64,000 nt of DNA from Brevibacterium yomogidense (GTDB lineage: Bacteria; Actinomycetota; Actinomycetes; Actinomycetales; Brevibacteriaceae). Position numbers and translations under genes: made by a program. The notes below the pieces were generated by a model that was given only the letters and a program-made list of their open reading frames with translations, was not told the DNA's origin and searched no databases. Each line of letters starts with the position of its first letter. Position 1 is the first letter of the stretch. Location of the stretch: NCBI RefSeq assembly GCF_900163715.1, contig NZ_FWFF01000001.1, positions 124,001-188,000 of the forward strand, in the 5' to 3' direction. This document shows, in pieces, positions 53,601 to 63,734 of the stretch.

Positions 53601-55061
53601 GTGGATGCGTTCCTCGACTTCATCACCAGCGTCGACGGCTTCCTGGGCTACGTGCTCGTCGCCGTCCTCATCCCAGTGGGTCTCTACCTGACGATCCGCA
53701 CCGGAGTCGTCCAGCTGCGGCTCCTGCCGGAGATGTTCCGACTGATCCGCGAACCCGCGGGTCATGACGCGGACGGCAACAAGCAGATCTCGCCGTTCCG
53801 GGCGTTCTGCATCTCCGCCGCCTCCCGCGTCGGCACCGCGAACATCACGGGCGTCGCCCTCGCCATCAGCATCGGCGGGCCCGGTGCGATCTTCTGGATG
53901 TGGGTGACCGCGATCGTGGGCGGCGCGACCGCGTTCGCGGAGTCCGCACTGGGCCAGCTCTACAAGGTGAAGGACGGCGCCTCGTTCCGCGGCGGACCTG
54001 CCTACTACATCACGCACGGACTGAAGGCGCCCGTCGTCGGCGCGCTCTTCGCCGTGATCGTGGCGGTCGTCTACGGAATCGTCTTCAACACGGTGCAGTC
54101 GAACTCCATCACGGACGCCCTCGCCGCGAGCTTCGACGCCGAGGCATCGGGCAGCGGCTTCGCGATCATCGTGGGTCTCATCATCGCCGTCGCCGCCGGC
54201 ATCGTCTTCGTGGGCGGCGTCCACCGCATCTCCGCGATCGCCTCGGTCATCGTGCCGGTCATGGCGGTCCTCTACCTGATCCTCGGGATCATCGTCGTCA
54301 TCCTGAACATGGACGCGGTCCCCGGGATGATCACCACGATCTTCGCGGAGGCCGTGGGCCTCCAGTCGATCGGCGGCGCCGCGCTGGGCACCATCATGAT
54401 GGAGGGCATCCGCCGCGGGCTCTTCTCCAACGAGGCCGGCATCGGCTCCGTCCCCAACGCCGCCGCCACGGCGTCCGCATCCCACCCCGCGAAGCAGGGA
54501 CTCGTCCAGTCGCTGGGCGTCTACTTCGACACCCTGCTCGTCTGCTCGATCACCGGGTTCATCGTCCTCCTGTCCAACCCCGAGTACGGGACTCCGCAGG
54601 GGTCGCAGCTCACCCAGACGGCGCTCGCCAGTCAGGTCGGACAGTGGGGCGTCCACTTCCTCACCATCGCGATCTTCTTCTTCGCCTTCAGCTCGATCCT
54701 GGGCAACTACTACTACGGGCAGACGAACATCGAGTACCTCACGAACTCGAAGGCCGCGCTCAACGGGTACCGGCTCGTGGTCGTCGTGGCTGTGTTCCTC
54801 GGATCCGTCGTCGCACTCGATGCCGTGTGGACCGCGGCGAACATCGCGATGGCGATCATGGCCTTCATCAACCTCATCGCGGTCCTGCTGCTCAGCAGAA
54901 CGGTCCTGCGGATCCTGCGCGACTACCAGAAGCAGCGGAAGGAAGGCGTCGAGCCCATCTTCCACAAGGACCGGATGAGCGACCTCGACGGCCTGGACGC
55001 ATGGGACGGCACGGACGAGGTGACGCAGACGGAGTTCTGGGAGCAGCGCAGCCAGCGCTGA
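53601..55061 (+). CDS. Alanine or glycine:cation symporter (AGCS family)
   Basis: A 486-residue transporter with about eleven hydrophobic segments. Family marks are FCISAASRVGTANITGVALAI, IGGPGAIFWMWVTAIVGG, GASFRGGPAYYITHGL, GLFSNEAGIGSVPNAAATA and ILGNYYYGQTNIEYL. The family takes up alanine, glycine or related amino acids with Na+ or H+. GTG 53601 has GAAGGGAT upstream at suitable distance and gives the expected N-terminus. It may supply the aminotransferase upstream of it or the glycine cleavage operon about 2 kb further on, but there is no direct link. Confidence 0.94.
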   Translation: MDAFLDFITSVDGFLGYVLVAVLIPVGLYLTIRTGVVQLRLLPEMFRLIREPAGHDADGNKQISPFRAFCISAASRVGTANITGVALAISIGGPGAIFWMWVTAIVGGATAFAESALGQLYKVKDGASFRGGPAYYITHGLKAPVVGALFAVIVAVVYGIVFNTVQSNSITDALAASFDAEASGSGFAIIVGLIIAVAAGIVFVGGVHRISAIASVIVPVMAVLYLILGIIVVILNMDAVPGMITTIFAEAVGLQSIGGAALGTIMMEGIRRGLFSNEAGIGSVPNAAATASASHPAKQGLVQSLGVYFDTLLVCSITGFIVLLSNPEYGTPQGSQLTQTALASQVGQWGVHFLTIAIFFFAFSSILGNYYYGQTNIEYLTNSKAALNGYRLVVVVAVFLGSVVALDAVWTAANIAMAIMAFINLIAVLLLSRTVLRILRDYQKQRKEGVEPIFHKDRMSDLDGLDAWDGTDEVTQTEFWEQRSQR

Positions 55062-55129
55062 GATGCGCAGCGGCTGGAGCACCGGAGACGGGGCCTCTTC
55101 CGGGTTATAGGCCAAAATGCGTGAACAGC

Positions 55130-55147
55130 ACCACACCCTCTTGTGGT
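55130..55147. promoter_or_regulatory. Candidate operator before VOC gene
   Basis: ACCACA (55130-55135) and TGTGGT (55142-55147) form an inverted repeat in an AT-richer stretch upstream of the dioxygenase gene. It is followed by TTTAAGTTTCAACG, and a -10-like CATACACT lies downstream. The regulator is not in this window. Confidence 0.35.
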
Positions 55148-55207
55148 TTAAGTTTCAACGACATACACTGGTGTCATAGCCCTCGCACAGCAACCCTGGG
55201 AGACACC

Positions 55208-56137
55208 ATGAACGCCGCAGCCCCCGCCACCACAGACACCATCCTCAACCCCGCCACGACGATGGACGCGGTCACGCTCCACGTCGGCGATCTCGAGAAG
55301 ATGAGCTCCTACTACGCGCAGGCCCTGGCGCTCACACCGATCGAGGAGCGCACGGCCGGCCGTGAGGTCGTCCGCATCCTGGGCCGCCGCGGCGTTCCGC
55401 TGATCCGCCTCATCGCAACCCCGGGGCTGCCCGGCGTCGACCGCCGCCAGGCAGGTCTCTTCCACACCGCGTTCCTCTTCGAGGACGAGGCGTCACTCGC
55501 GGCGACCGTCGCCCGGGCCGCCCAGCATCCGGAGAGCCGCTTCGCCGGGTCGAGCGACCACCTGGTCTCCGAGGCGTTCTACTTCACGGACCCGGAGGGC
55601 AACGGCATCGAGCTGTACCGCGACCGCCCCCGCTCCGCCTGGACCTACCAGCCCAACGGCGACGTCGACATGGCGTCGCTCTACCTGGATCCCAACGCGT
55701 ACCTGCAGACGCACCTCACCGAAACGGCACTCACCGACACGGAGAACCACGCCGGCATCATCGGCCACGTGCACCTCCAGGTGGGCGACATCGCCCGCGC
55801 CCGCGACTTCTACGTGGGCGCCCTGGGCTTCGAGACCATGGTCGGCACCCACCCCGGGGCGCTCTTCGCCTCAGCCGGCGGCTACCACCACCACGTCGCG
55901 ATGAACACGTGGAACAGCGCAGGTGCCGGTCCCCGCGCATCCAGCCTGGGCCTCGGCGACGTCGCAATCACGGTCCCGGGCCGTGAGGACCTCGACGCCC
56001 TCACCGCACGCCTGGGCGGTACAGGGCTCCAGTCCGCAGACGACGGCGACCGCGTGACGGTCAACGACCCGTGGGGCACCCACGTGACGGTGTCCGTCCC
56101 CGGCGCCTCGACGACGGAATCGCTGCTGACGCGGTGA
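55208..56137 (+). CDS. VOC family protein (catechol 2,3-dioxygenase-like, two-domain)
   Basis: A 309-residue protein with two vicinal-oxygen-chelate modules. Module 1 has VTLHVGDLEKMSSYYAQAL and AFYFTDPEGNGIELYRDRP; module 2 has GHVHLQVGDIARARDFYVGAL and YHHHVAMNTWNSAG. Metal ligands typical of such enzymes are the His in each N-terminal strand and Glu in GIELY. Proteins of this length (CatE type) cleave catechols or detoxify quinones; the substrate is inferred only from the family. GGGAGA is seven bases before the ATG at 55208. The open frame upstream runs antisense-free through the symporter gene and is not used. Confidence 0.88.
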   Translation: MNAAAPATTDTILNPATTMDAVTLHVGDLEKMSSYYAQALALTPIEERTAGREVVRILGRRGVPLIRLIATPGLPGVDRRQAGLFHTAFLFEDEASLAATVARAAQHPESRFAGSSDHLVSEAFYFTDPEGNGIELYRDRPRSAWTYQPNGDVDMASLYLDPNAYLQTHLTETALTDTENHAGIIGHVHLQVGDIARARDFYVGALGFETMVGTHPGALFASAGGYHHHVAMNTWNSAGAGPRASSLGLGDVAITVPGREDLDALTARLGGTGLQSADDGDRVTVNDPWGTHVTVSVPGASTTESLLTR

Positions 56138-56462
56138 TCAGCGGCGTCTGACTTCCTGTGGACGCAGCGGTGACCACGCATGCGAACGGTGAGTGAACCA
56201 CGCCTCAGCGCCGCATTCTCGTCACCTCCGAGTCACGTGCGCGAATCGTTCCGATCGTCGTTCTTCTCGACATGAAGGCATGTGGTCCGACAGTGCAAAG
56301 CATGCGGGTCCTGCCGCCATCCCCCGGTTCCCGCCACGGGGGCCGGACCTGTCGGCGGCCAGGAACCGTTCAGCCGGGCTGTGTTCGGGTGGAGACGCAC
56401 CGACCACGGTGCACATGCACTCGTGCGACGCACGAAGCCGACCGAGGAGACAGGTGAGTACT
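56138..56462 (+). promoter_or_regulatory. Long structured 5' region of M23 peptidase gene
   Basis: No gene is seen in these 325 bases. From about 56275 to 56455 the sequence is rich in paired GC blocks (for example CCCCCGG near 56323 with a GGGGGCCGG block near 56338, and CGTGCG/CGCACG near 56420). Actinobacterial M23 and Rpf genes often carry a c-di-AMP (ydaO) riboswitch in this place. The segment is similar in organisation but lacks the conserved GGGTGAA and CCGACAGCTAACC blocks I would require, so I call it only a candidate structured leader. Confidence 0.3.
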
Positions 56463-57245
56463 ATGACGCCCATCGACCGCACTCCCGCAGACTTCGACTC
56501 GAGGAACTCCGCCCACACGAAGAGCACCGCCCGCTCATTCAGCCCCGTTCACGCGGCCGGACCCGACGCGAGGGCTCACCGCTCCGCGCTGCGCCGCGGG
56601 CTCGGCTCCGCACTCGGCCTCGCAGTGAGCGCCGGACTCGTCGTCGGCGGCCCCGCACTCGCGGCCAACGCCGCGGACGAGGCCCCTGCCCAGTCATCCA
56701 CGCAGCAGACCGCCGGATCGGTGCCCGCGTCGCAGCAGCAGGCGGCCTCCGACCGGATCTACAGCTCACCAGTACCCGAGGGCACCGGTGCGCCCACCAG
56801 CGAGTTCGCGTCGCCTGAGCGCCCCGAGCATGTCGGCACGGACTTCGCCGTCCCGGTCGGGACTCCCGTCTCGTCCGTGTCCGAGGGCACCGTGCTGCGC
56901 ACAGCGACCACCGGCGAGGGCGGCGCCCTCGACCACCACACCGGCAAGGGCGTCGTCGTCGACCACGGTGTGATCAACGGCGACCGCATGTACTCGTACT
57001 ACGGCCACCTCGACGAGGTGCAGGTGGAGCCGGGCGACACCGTCGAGGCCGGCACCCAGATCGGGAAGTCCGGCAACACCGGCAACAGCACCGGACCCCA
57101 CCTCCACCTGGGTGTCTTCATGAACTCCAAGGACCCGAACGGCGCCATCTGGAACGCAGACTCCGGAGTCGGATTCATCGATCCGGTCGACTGGCTGGAC
57201 CGCAAGGGCGTCGACGCAGGACAGGACGCACCCGTCGAGCCGTGA
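56463..57245 (+). CDS. Secreted M23 family metallopeptidase
   Basis: A 260-residue exported LytM-type peptidase. A long N-region precedes the signal sequence SALRRGLGSALGLAVSAGLV, with cleavage near ALAANA. A Gln/Ser/Ala linker leads to the catalytic domain, with zinc ligands in PEHVGTDFAVPVG (HxGxD), GVVVDHG and GPHLHLGVF (HxH). DEVQVEPGDTVEAGTQIGKSG is typical of the family. Such enzymes cut peptidoglycan cross-bridges or recognise wall peptides during growth. ATG 56463 has GGTGAG four bases upstream; the open frame further up has no signal peptide. Confidence 0.9.
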   Translation: MTPIDRTPADFDSRNSAHTKSTARSFSPVHAAGPDARAHRSALRRGLGSALGLAVSAGLVVGGPALAANAADEAPAQSSTQQTAGSVPASQQQAASDRIYSSPVPEGTGAPTSEFASPERPEHVGTDFAVPVGTPVSSVSEGTVLRTATTGEGGALDHHTGKGVVVDHGVINGDRMYSYYGHLDEVQVEPGDTVEAGTQIGKSGNTGNSTGPHLHLGVFMNSKDPNGAIWNADSGVGFIDPVDWLDRKGVDAGQDAPVEP

Positions 57246-57281
57246 CGCCTCCAGACACCGCCTGCCGCAGAGGATCGGACA

Positions 57282-57341
57282 GCGAGTGAGTGCAATCCGG
57301 CCCCCAGGAATCCTCCCGGGGGCCGGATTGCACTCACTCGC
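57282..57341. terminator. Bidirectional terminator, 24-bp perfect stem
   Basis: Arms 57282-57305 and 57318-57341 are exact reverse complements with a 12-base loop, between the M23 stop (57245) and the convergent sdaA stop (57431). Confidence 0.85.
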
Positions 57342-57380
57342 CGATCAGGTTCGGACCTGCCCGATCAGGTTGGGGCCTGC
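57341..57380. repeat. 20-bp tandem duplication
   Basis: CCGATCAGGTTCGGACCTGC (57341-57360) is followed directly by CCGATCAGGTTGGGGCCTGC (57361-57380), with two differences. Confidence 0.75.
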
Positions 57381-57382
57381 GC

Positions 57383-57445
57383 TCAGCACTCCACGACATG
57401 CCAGCACCCCACGACGTGTCAGCAGACCTGTCAGCACTCCACGAC
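57383..57445 (-). repeat. Repeated copies of the sdaA 3' end with stop
   Basis: TCAGCACTCCACGAC at 57431-57445 is the sdaA C-terminus and stop read from the other strand. It recurs exactly at 57383-57397 and with two changes at 57401-57415, with a short TCAGCAG at 57419. The gene's last codons GTCGTGGAGTGCTGA have thus been copied downstream. Confidence 0.85.
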
Positions 57446-58837
57446 GTTGACGGCGAGGCCGCCCATCGCGGTCTCCTTGTACTTGTCGCTCATGTCCGCG
57501 CCGGTGGCCTTCATCGTGGCGATGACCTCGTCGAGGCTCACGTAGTGGTCCCCGTCGCCCCACATCGCCATCTTCGCCGCATTGATCGACTTGCCCGCAC
57601 CGATCGCGTTCCGTTCGATGCACGGCACCTGGACCAGCCCGGCGATCGGATCGCACGTCAGCCCCAGGTTGTGCTCCATCGCGATCTCCGCGGCGTTCTC
57701 CACCTGCTCGACCGAGCCGCCCAAGACCTCCGCGAGGCCGCCGGCCGCCATCGACGAGGCGGACCCCACCTCGCCCTGGCAGCCCACCTCAGCACCGGAG
57801 ATCGACGCACCCTCCTTGTAGAGCACTCCGATCGCGCCGGCGGTCAGCAGGAACCGCACCGTCGCCTCGTCCCGGGCCGCGTCACCGCCCTCCTGCACCC
57901 AGTCCACATAGTTGAGCGCGTAGTGCAGCACGGCCGGGATGATCCCCGCCGCACCGTTCGTGGGCGCGGTGACGACGCGTCCGCCGCTCGCGTTCTCCTC
58001 GTTCACAGCCAGGGCGACGAGGTTGACCCACTCCTGGTAGTAGCGGGGATCGCGATCCGGGTCCTCCTCCTTGAGCCGCAGGTGCCAGTCATGCGCGCGC
58101 CGGCGCACCGACAGGCCACCGGGCAGGTGCCCCGACCGGTCGAGGCTGTGCGCGGCGCACTCCTCCATCACCTTCGCGATGTGGAGCAGTCCGTCGCGGA
58201 CCTCCTGCTCCGTGCGGCCCGCGCCCAGTTCGTTCGCGAGCATCACCTGCCAGACCTCCAGACCCTCGCGGTTGGCGATCTCCAGGAGCTCATCCCCGGT
58301 CCGGAAGTCGTGCGGCGTCGCAGGCTCCCGCGCGGACTCGCCGGCCTCGGTCCCGAGGACGGCGGCCTCCTCATCGGACTGGGTGACGACGAATCCGCCG
58401 CCCACCGAGTAGTAGATCTCGTGGGCCAGCTCCTCGCCCGTCGCAGTCCGCGCCCGCAGCTCGAGCGCATTCGTGTGCCGCTCCAGCACGGTGAGCGGCC
58501 GCTGCCGCATGTCTGCGACGGCGAACGGGATCTCCACCCGGTCGCCGAACCGGACGATGCCGGACTCCGCCATCCGTGCGGTGCGCTCGTCCACCTCGTC
58601 GGGCAGGACCTCGTCGGGTCGGCACCCCTCGAGTCCCAGCAGGATCGCATCGAACGTGCCGTGTCCCCGGCCGGTGGCCGCGAGCGAGCCGTAGACATCG
58701 ACCTCCAGGGCTGCGACATCCTCGGTCCGGTCCCCCACGAGGTCGACGAAGCTCGCCGCGGCCCGCATGGGGCCGACGGTGTGCGAGCTGGACGGGCCGA
58801 TCCCCACTGTGAAGAGATCGAAGACGCTGATGGGCAT
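57431..58837 (-). CDS. sdaA: L-serine ammonia-lyase, iron-sulfur type, single chain
   Basis: A 468-residue L-serine dehydratase converting serine to pyruvate and ammonia. The N-terminal beta domain has [24 protein letters not shown]; the catalytic alpha domain has [39 protein letters not shown] and [20 protein letters not shown], with cysteines for the [4Fe-4S] cluster. ATG 58837 is preceded by GGAGG; an in-frame ATG at 58855 is weaker. It is the last gene of the gcvP-gcvT-gcvH-sdaA run, so glycine converted to serine (by GlyA elsewhere) could be drained to pyruvate under the same glycine control. Confidence 0.95.
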   Translation of the reverse strand: MPISVFDLFTVGIGPSSSHTVGPMRAAASFVDLVGDRTEDVAALEVDVYGSLAATGRGHGTFDAILLGLEGCRPDEVLPDEVDERTARMAESGIVRFGDRVEIPFAVADMRQRPLTVLERHTNALELRARTATGEELAHEIYYSVGGGFVVTQSDEEAAVLGTEAGESAREPATPHDFRTGDELLEIANREGLEVWQVMLANELGAGRTEQEVRDGLLHIAKVMEECAAHSLDRSGHLPGGLSVRRRAHDWHLRLKEEDPDRDPRYYQEWVNLVALAVNEENASGGRVVTAPTNGAAGIIPAVLHYALNYVDWVQEGGDAARDEATVRFLLTAGAIGVLYKEGASISGAEVGCQGEVGSASSMAAGGLAEVLGGSVEQVENAAEIAMEHNLGLTCDPIAGLVQVPCIERNAIGAGKSINAAKMAMWGDGDHYVSLDEVIATMKATGADMSDKYKETAMGGLAVNVVEC

Positions 58838-58913
58838 GATCGCCTCCAAACGCATGGTGTCGACGGGGCCTCTTCGACCCGTCGGGCCGGGACCGCGCAG
58901 GTCCCGGCCGGGC

Positions 58914-58955
58914 CACCTCCGGAGAGGTGGTTGGCACCTCAGGAGAGGTGGTTGG
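58914..58955 (-). repeat. 21-bp tandem duplication of gcvH 3' end
   Basis: 58914-58934 and 58935-58955 differ at one base. The right copy contains the gcvH stop (TCA at 58939-58941); in the left copy the corresponding triplet is TCC, so the redundant stop has been lost. Within the left copy CCACCTC-CGGA-GAGGTGG also makes a small hairpin. Confidence 0.8.
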
Positions 58956-59340
58956 CTTCCGCATAGGCGGCATGGTCCATGAGCGGACCCGCCTCAGTCA
59001 CCGCGACCTCGAACAGCCATCCCTCGCCGTAGGGATCGGAGTTGAGGATCCCGGGGTTCGCGGACACGAGCTCGTTGACGGCGGTGACCTCGCCGGTGAC
59101 CGGCGAGTACAGGTCGGACACCGACTTCGTCGACTCCACCTCGCCGCAGGTCTCGCCCGCGGTCACGGTGTCGCCCACCTCGGGCGCCTCGACGAAGACG
59201 ACCTCGCCCAGCGCGTCGGATGCGACGGCGGTGATGCCGACCTTCACGGTGGTGCCCGCGACGCTCTCAGCGGTCGCGTTCACCCACTCGTGCTCCGCGG
59301 AGTAGGAGTAGTCCTTGGGCAGTGCGGGGAGTTCCGCCAT
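58939..59340 (-). CDS. gcvH: Glycine cleavage system H protein
   Basis: A 133-residue lipoyl carrier that shuttles the aminomethyl group between P, T and L proteins. The sequence [20 protein letters not shown], then [23 protein letters not shown] and the lipoylation site [20 protein letters not shown] (Lys of STKS) are canonical, as is the length. GAGGAA lies upstream of the ATG. It sits between gcvT and sdaA on the minus strand. The lipoyl ligase and L protein genes are not in the window. Confidence 0.97.
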   Translation of the reverse strand: MAELPALPKDYSYSAEHEWVNATAESVAGTTVKVGITAVASDALGEVVFVEAPEVGDTVTAGETCGEVESTKSVSDLYSPVTGEVTAVNELVSANPGILNSDPYGEGWLFEVAVTEAGPLMDHAAYAEANHLS

Positions 59341-59374
59341 GATGGTTCCTCTTTCGATGCAGAAGGGGTGGAGT

Positions 59375-59417
59375 GTCAGCCGCGCGCGCAGTCAGCGGCA
59401 CGCTAGTCAGCCGCGCG
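59375..59417 (-). repeat. Three copies of gcvT 3' end with stop
   Basis: GTCAGCCGCGCG occurs at 59406-59417, containing the true stop (TCA 59407-59409), and again at 59375-59386. GTCAGCGGCACG at 59389-59400 is a degenerate copy. All three contain the complement of TGA. Confidence 0.75.
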
Positions 59418-60561
59418 AGTAGAACGGCAGGTCGACGATGCGGAAGGGGTGCGCCTTGCCGCGGATGTCGACGACCAGTTCGGTGCCCGCACTCGTGTGT
59501 GCCTGGTCGACGTAGGCGAGCGCGACGGGATGCCCGAGCGTGGGCGACGGCTGTCCCGATGTCACGGTGCCCACGACCTGGTCGTCGACCAGGACGTCAG
59601 CACCGGAGCGTGCGGCACGGCGTCCGTCGGACACGAGTCCCACGAGCTTCCGCGCGGGCTCCGACTCCGTGATCGCTGCGAGGGATTCGCGCGCGAAGAG
59701 GTGCTCCCGCTTGAGCGCGTTGAGAGCCATCTTCCCCATGCCGATGTCGACCGGGGTCGTCTCGAGCGTGATCTCGTTGCCGTAGAGCGGCATGCCCGCC
59801 TCCAGCCGCAGCGAGTCGCGGGCCGCCAGTCCGCAGGGGGTCAGGTCGATGCCGGCCCGCTCCGCTCCCGCGACCAGCGCGTCCCACACGGGCTCCGCCG
59901 CGTCGTTGCCGAGGTAGAGCTCGAACCCGTCCTCGCCGGTGTAGCCGGTCCGCGCCAGCAGCACGTCCTTCTCACCCGCGGCGGTGCTGACGGTGATGCG
60001 GGTCCACGCGTAGTACGCGACCTCGCGCACGGCCTGCGCACCCTCGTCGCCTCCGCCCACGACGGTCAGCAGGATCGCCTCGGAGCTGGGCCCCTGCACG
60101 GCGACGAGCGACGTGTCCGGCGACTCGTCCGTCACGGTGGCGTCCGCGCCCGGCACCAGCTGGGTGGTGAACTCGCGCTGGCGGGCGGCCAGGGCCTCGG
60201 CGACGGCGACGGCGTTGCCTGCGTTCGGCACGACCAGGAACTCGTCGTCGGCCAGGCGGTAGGTGATGAGGTCGTCGAGCACGCCGCCCGATCCGTTCAC
60301 GATGAGGCCGTACTTCGCACGGCCCACTTTCAGGATCGAGTACTTGGCGAGCAGCGCGTAGTCGAGGAACGCGGCGGCATCAGCGCCCGTGATCCGCACC
60401 TCGCCCATGTGGGAGAGGTCGAAGATCCCGGCGGATTCGCGGACGGCCCTGTGCTCGGAGAGCTCGGATCCGTACTTGAGCGGCATGTCCCAGCCGCCGA
60501 AATCGGTGAAGGACGCCCCCAGTCGGGCGTGCAGGTCGTGGAGGGCAGTGGTCTCAGTCAT
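59407..60561 (-). CDS. gcvT: Glycine cleavage system T protein (aminomethyltransferase)
   Basis: A 384-residue tetrahydrofolate-dependent aminomethyltransferase, releasing ammonia and forming methylene-THF from the H-protein-bound intermediate. Motifs: SFTDFGGWDMPLKYGSELSEH, GIFDLSHMGEVRITG, NGSGGVLDDLITYRL, RTGYTGEDGFELYL and GLAARDSLRLEAGMPLYGNE, with C-terminal GTVTSGQPSPTLGHPVALAYV. AGGAGT precedes the ATG at 60561; the open frame upstream lacks a ribosome site. It follows gcvP after 100 bases on the same strand. Confidence 0.97.
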   Translation of the reverse strand: MTETTALHDLHARLGASFTDFGGWDMPLKYGSELSEHRAVRESAGIFDLSHMGEVRITGADAAAFLDYALLAKYSILKVGRAKYGLIVNGSGGVLDDLITYRLADDEFLVVPNAGNAVAVAEALAARQREFTTQLVPGADATVTDESPDTSLVAVQGPSSEAILLTVVGGGDEGAQAVREVAYYAWTRITVSTAAGEKDVLLARTGYTGEDGFELYLGNDAAEPVWDALVAGAERAGIDLTPCGLAARDSLRLEAGMPLYGNEITLETTPVDIGMGKMALNALKREHLFARESLAAITESEPARKLVGLVSDGRRAARSGADVLVDDQVVGTVTSGQPSPTLGHPVALAYVDQAHTSAGTELVVDIRGKAHPFRIVDLPFYSRG

Positions 60562-60661
60562 CGGTGACTCCTGGTGGTGCGAGGGGATCCGCCGGTCCCC
60601 GCCGGCGCCCGAGGTGCCTGCTGGCACCCAGCGCGGGCGGGCTCCCGGCGACGGATGCGGA

Positions 60662-63622
60662 TCAGACGGTCTCGAAGGCCTCCGGCGGCGGGCAGGAGCA
60701 GACGAGGTTCCGGTCGCCGTATGCGCCGTCGACGCGGCGGACCGGTGGGAAGAACTTCGTCAGGCGCAGGCCCTGGACGGGGAAGACGGCCCGCTCACGG
60801 GTGTATGCGCCGTCCCAGTCGTCCATCACGCAGGTCGCGGTGTGCGGGGAGTTCGCGAGCGGCGACTCCTCGTAGGAGTAGTCGGTGCCGATCGCATCGA
60901 TCTCCTCCCGGATCGTGAGCATCGCCTCGATGAAGCGATCGATCTCGCCCTTGTCCTCGGACTCCGTCGGCTCCATCATGAGGGTGCCGGCGACGGGGAA
61001 CGCGAGGGTCGGCGCGTGGAAGCCGAAGTCGATGAGGCGCTTGGAGACGTCCTCTGCGGTGACTCCCGTGCGCGCCGTGAGGGCACGCAGGTCGAGGATG
61101 CACTCGTGCGCGACGAGCCCGGTGTCACCCGTGTACAGCGTGGGGAACGCGTCCGCGAGCTTCTTCGACACGTAGTTGGCGGTGAGCAGCGCGGTGCGGG
61201 TCGCCTCCGTGATGCCCTCACCGCCCATGAGCCGCATGTACGCCCAGCTGATCGGCAGGACGCCGGCGGAGCCGAACATCGTGCCGCTGATGGGGTCGCC
61301 CAGTCCGTCGAACTCGCCCGCGACCAGGCGCGGGTCCGTCGCGTCGCCCGGCAGGTACGGTGCGAGGTGCTCGCGCACCGCGACCGGGCCCACGCCGGGG
61401 CCGCCGCCGCCGTGCGGGATGCAGAACGTCTTGTGCAGGTTCAGGTGCGAGACGTCGCCGCCGAACTCGCCCGGCTGCGCCAGGCCCACGAGCGCGTTGA
61501 GGTTCGCGCCGTCGACGTAGACCTGACCGCCCGCCTCATGCACCTTCTGGCAGACCGTGCGCACGTCCTCCTCGAAGACGCCGTGCGTCGACGGGTAGGT
61601 GATCATGATGCCCGCGAGCGTGTCCGCGTGCTTCTCGAGCTTCGCGTCGAGGTCCGTCAGATCGATCGAGCCGTCCTCCGCGGTCTTGACGACCACGACG
61701 TCCAGCCCCGCGAGCACTGCGGATGCGGCATTGGTGCCGTGCGCCGACTGCGGGATGATGCAGACGCGGCGGGCGTCGTCGCCGTTGGCCAGGTGGTAGC
61801 GGCGGATCGCCAGCAGCCCGGCGAGCTCGCCCTGGGAGCCGGCGTTGGGCTGCAGCGACACGCGGTCGTAGCCGGTCACCTCGACGAGCAGGTCCTCGAG
61901 GTCGCCGATGAGCTCGCGCCAGCCGGCGGACTGCTCGGCCGGGACGTAGGGGTGGATCGAGGCGAACTCGGGCCACGTGATCGCTTCCATCTCCACTGCC
62001 GCGTTGAGCTTCATGGTGCAGGAGCCCAGCGGGATCATCGTCCGGTCGAGCGCCAGGTCGCGATCCGCCAGCTTGCGCATGTAGCGCATGAGCTGGGTCT
62101 CCGAGCCGATCGAGCGGAAGATCGGGTGGGTGAGGAACTCCGTGGTGCGGTGGAGGTCCGTCGTCCAGGCCGGGGCGGCGATCGCGGCATCCCCGAACGC
62201 GCCCTCGCCCGCGGCGTCGAAGGACGCCTCGTCGATCGTCTCAGTCGCTCCCAGCGCGCCGAGCACCGCGTTCGCATCAGCGACGGTGTGCGGCTCGCCG
62301 AAGCTCACGGCGACGGTCGTGGAATCGATGCGGCGGATGTTCACGCCCGCCTCATCGGCGGCACGGACTGCGGCATCGGCGTCCGGGACGGTCAGCGCGA
62401 CGGTGTCGAAGAACTCCGCGTCGTCGCCGCCGGCCAGCGACGTGCCGTCGACCGAGACGACTGCGGCGGCGAAGGAGGTCGCCAGTCGGTGGACGCGCGA
62501 CGCGATGCGGCTGAGGCCCACGGGTCCGTGGTAGACGGCGTAGAAGCTCGCCACGACCGCCAGCAGCGCCTGCGCGGTGCAGATGTTGCTCGTCGCCTTC
62601 TGCCGGCGGATGTGCTGCTCGCGCGTCTGGAGCGCCAGGCGGTAGCCGGGCTTGCCGTCCTTGTCGTAGCTCACGCCCACGAGGCGGCCGGGCAGCTGGC
62701 GCTGCAGGCCCGACTTCACGGCCATGAAGCCTGCGTGGGGGCCGCCGAAGAACAGGGGGACGCCGAACCGCTGGGCGGAGCCCACCGCGATGTCGGCGCC
62801 CTGCGAGCCGGGGTCCTTGAGCAGTGTGAGAGCGAGGAGGTCCGCTGCGAAGGTGACGAGCGCGCCGCGCTCCTTGGCACCTGCGATCGCGTCGTCGAAG
62901 GAGCGGATGCGGCCGGAGGTGCCGGGCTGGGCGACGACGATGCCGAACACCTCTTCGCCCACGAGGCCCCGGGAGAGGTCCTCGACGCGGACGGTGAAGT
63001 CCATCGCACGGGCACGTGCGCGGACCACGGCGATCGACTGCGGGTGGAGCTCGGAGTCGAGCACCACGGTCGATCCCTTCTTCGAGGCGCGGCGCATGAG
63101 CAGGACGGCCTCTGCGACCGCAGTTGCCTCGTCGAGGAGCGAGGCGTTCGCGATGTCGAGTCCCGTGAGGTCCTGGACCGCGGTCTGGAAGTTCAGCAGG
63201 GCCTCGAGGCGGCCCTGGCTGATCTCCGGCTGGTACGGGGTGTAAGCGGTGTACCAGGCAGGGTTCTCCACGACGTTGCGGCGGATGACCGCCGGGGTGG
63301 TCGTGTCGTGGAAGCCCTGCCCGATCATCTGGACGCGCATCGTGTTCTTCGCGGCGAGCTCACGCAGCCGTGCGAGAGTCTCGCGCTCCCCCATCGGAGC
63401 GTAGGTGAGCGGATCCGCCTGTGCGATGCTCGCCGGCACGGCCTCGGCGGCCAGCGCCTCGAGCGAGTCGTAGCCCAGCTCTGCGAGCATCTCCTGCGTC
63501 TGCGAAGCGCGCGGACCGATGTGCCGGTCAGCGAAGGGGCGGGGTGCGTCTCCCCGTGCCGCACTCACGTGCGACAGTGCGGCGGCCGCATCAGGGGTCC
63601 GGGTTTCAGCGCCTGCGGTCAT
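60662..63622 (-). CDS. gcvP: Glycine dehydrogenase (decarboxylating), P protein
   Basis: A 986-residue PLP enzyme that decarboxylates glycine and passes the aminomethyl group to lipoyl-GcvH. Both halves of the single-chain P protein are present: [53 protein letters not shown] in the N-terminal half and the PLP-lysine motif [21 protein letters not shown] in the C-terminal half, ending [11 protein letters not shown]. The ATG at 63622 has GGAGGA seven bases upstream; the open frame extends further but runs through the riboswitch. It is the first gene of the gcv operon. Confidence 0.97.
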   Translation of the reverse strand: MTAGAETRTPDAAAALSHVSAARGDAPRPFADRHIGPRASQTQEMLAELGYDSLEALAAEAVPASIAQADPLTYAPMGERETLARLRELAAKNTMRVQMIGQGFHDTTTPAVIRRNVVENPAWYTAYTPYQPEISQGRLEALLNFQTAVQDLTGLDIANASLLDEATAVAEAVLLMRRASKKGSTVVLDSELHPQSIAVVRARARAMDFTVRVEDLSRGLVGEEVFGIVVAQPGTSGRIRSFDDAIAGAKERGALVTFAADLLALTLLKDPGSQGADIAVGSAQRFGVPLFFGGPHAGFMAVKSGLQRQLPGRLVGVSYDKDGKPGYRLALQTREQHIRRQKATSNICTAQALLAVVASFYAVYHGPVGLSRIASRVHRLATSFAAAVVSVDGTSLAGGDDAEFFDTVALTVPDADAAVRAADEAGVNIRRIDSTTVAVSFGEPHTVADANAVLGALGATETIDEASFDAAGEGAFGDAAIAAPAWTTDLHRTTEFLTHPIFRSIGSETQLMRYMRKLADRDLALDRTMIPLGSCTMKLNAAVEMEAITWPEFASIHPYVPAEQSAGWRELIGDLEDLLVEVTGYDRVSLQPNAGSQGELAGLLAIRRYHLANGDDARRVCIIPQSAHGTNAASAVLAGLDVVVVKTAEDGSIDLTDLDAKLEKHADTLAGIMITYPSTHGVFEEDVRTVCQKVHEAGGQVYVDGANLNALVGLAQPGEFGGDVSHLNLHKTFCIPHGGGGPGVGPVAVREHLAPYLPGDATDPRLVAGEFDGLGDPISGTMFGSAGVLPISWAYMRLMGGEGITEATRTALLTANYVSKKLADAFPTLYTGDTGLVAHECILDLRALTARTGVTAEDVSKRLIDFGFHAPTLAFPVAGTLMMEPTESEDKGEIDRFIEAMLTIREEIDAIGTDYSYEESPLANSPHTATCVMDDWDGAYTRERAVFPVQGLRLTKFFPPVRRVDGAYGDRNLVCSCPPPEAFETV

Positions 63623-63709
63623 CGAGGATCTCCTCCGTCGGGTGCGTCCATCACGGGGACGGACACTGATCGGTTCGTCCTCCCCGCTCTGTCGACGTCC
63701 TGCACTGCC

Positions 63710-63729
63710 CGTCCGGATCTCTCCGGACG
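63710..63729 (-). other. Expression-platform hairpin after glycine aptamer
   Basis: On the minus strand CGTCCGGA-GAGA-TCCGGACG forms a perfect eight-base stem with a GAGA tetraloop, between the aptamer and the gcvP start. It is not followed by a T-run, so control may be translational or factor-assisted. Confidence 0.55.
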
Positions 63730-63734
63730 CACGG

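Noticed and set aside
53900-55207. Upstream extension of the VOC protein frame
   Set aside because: It overlaps the symporter gene in another frame and encodes Arg-rich nonsense. The ATG at 55208 with a ribosome site gives the standard VOC N-terminus.
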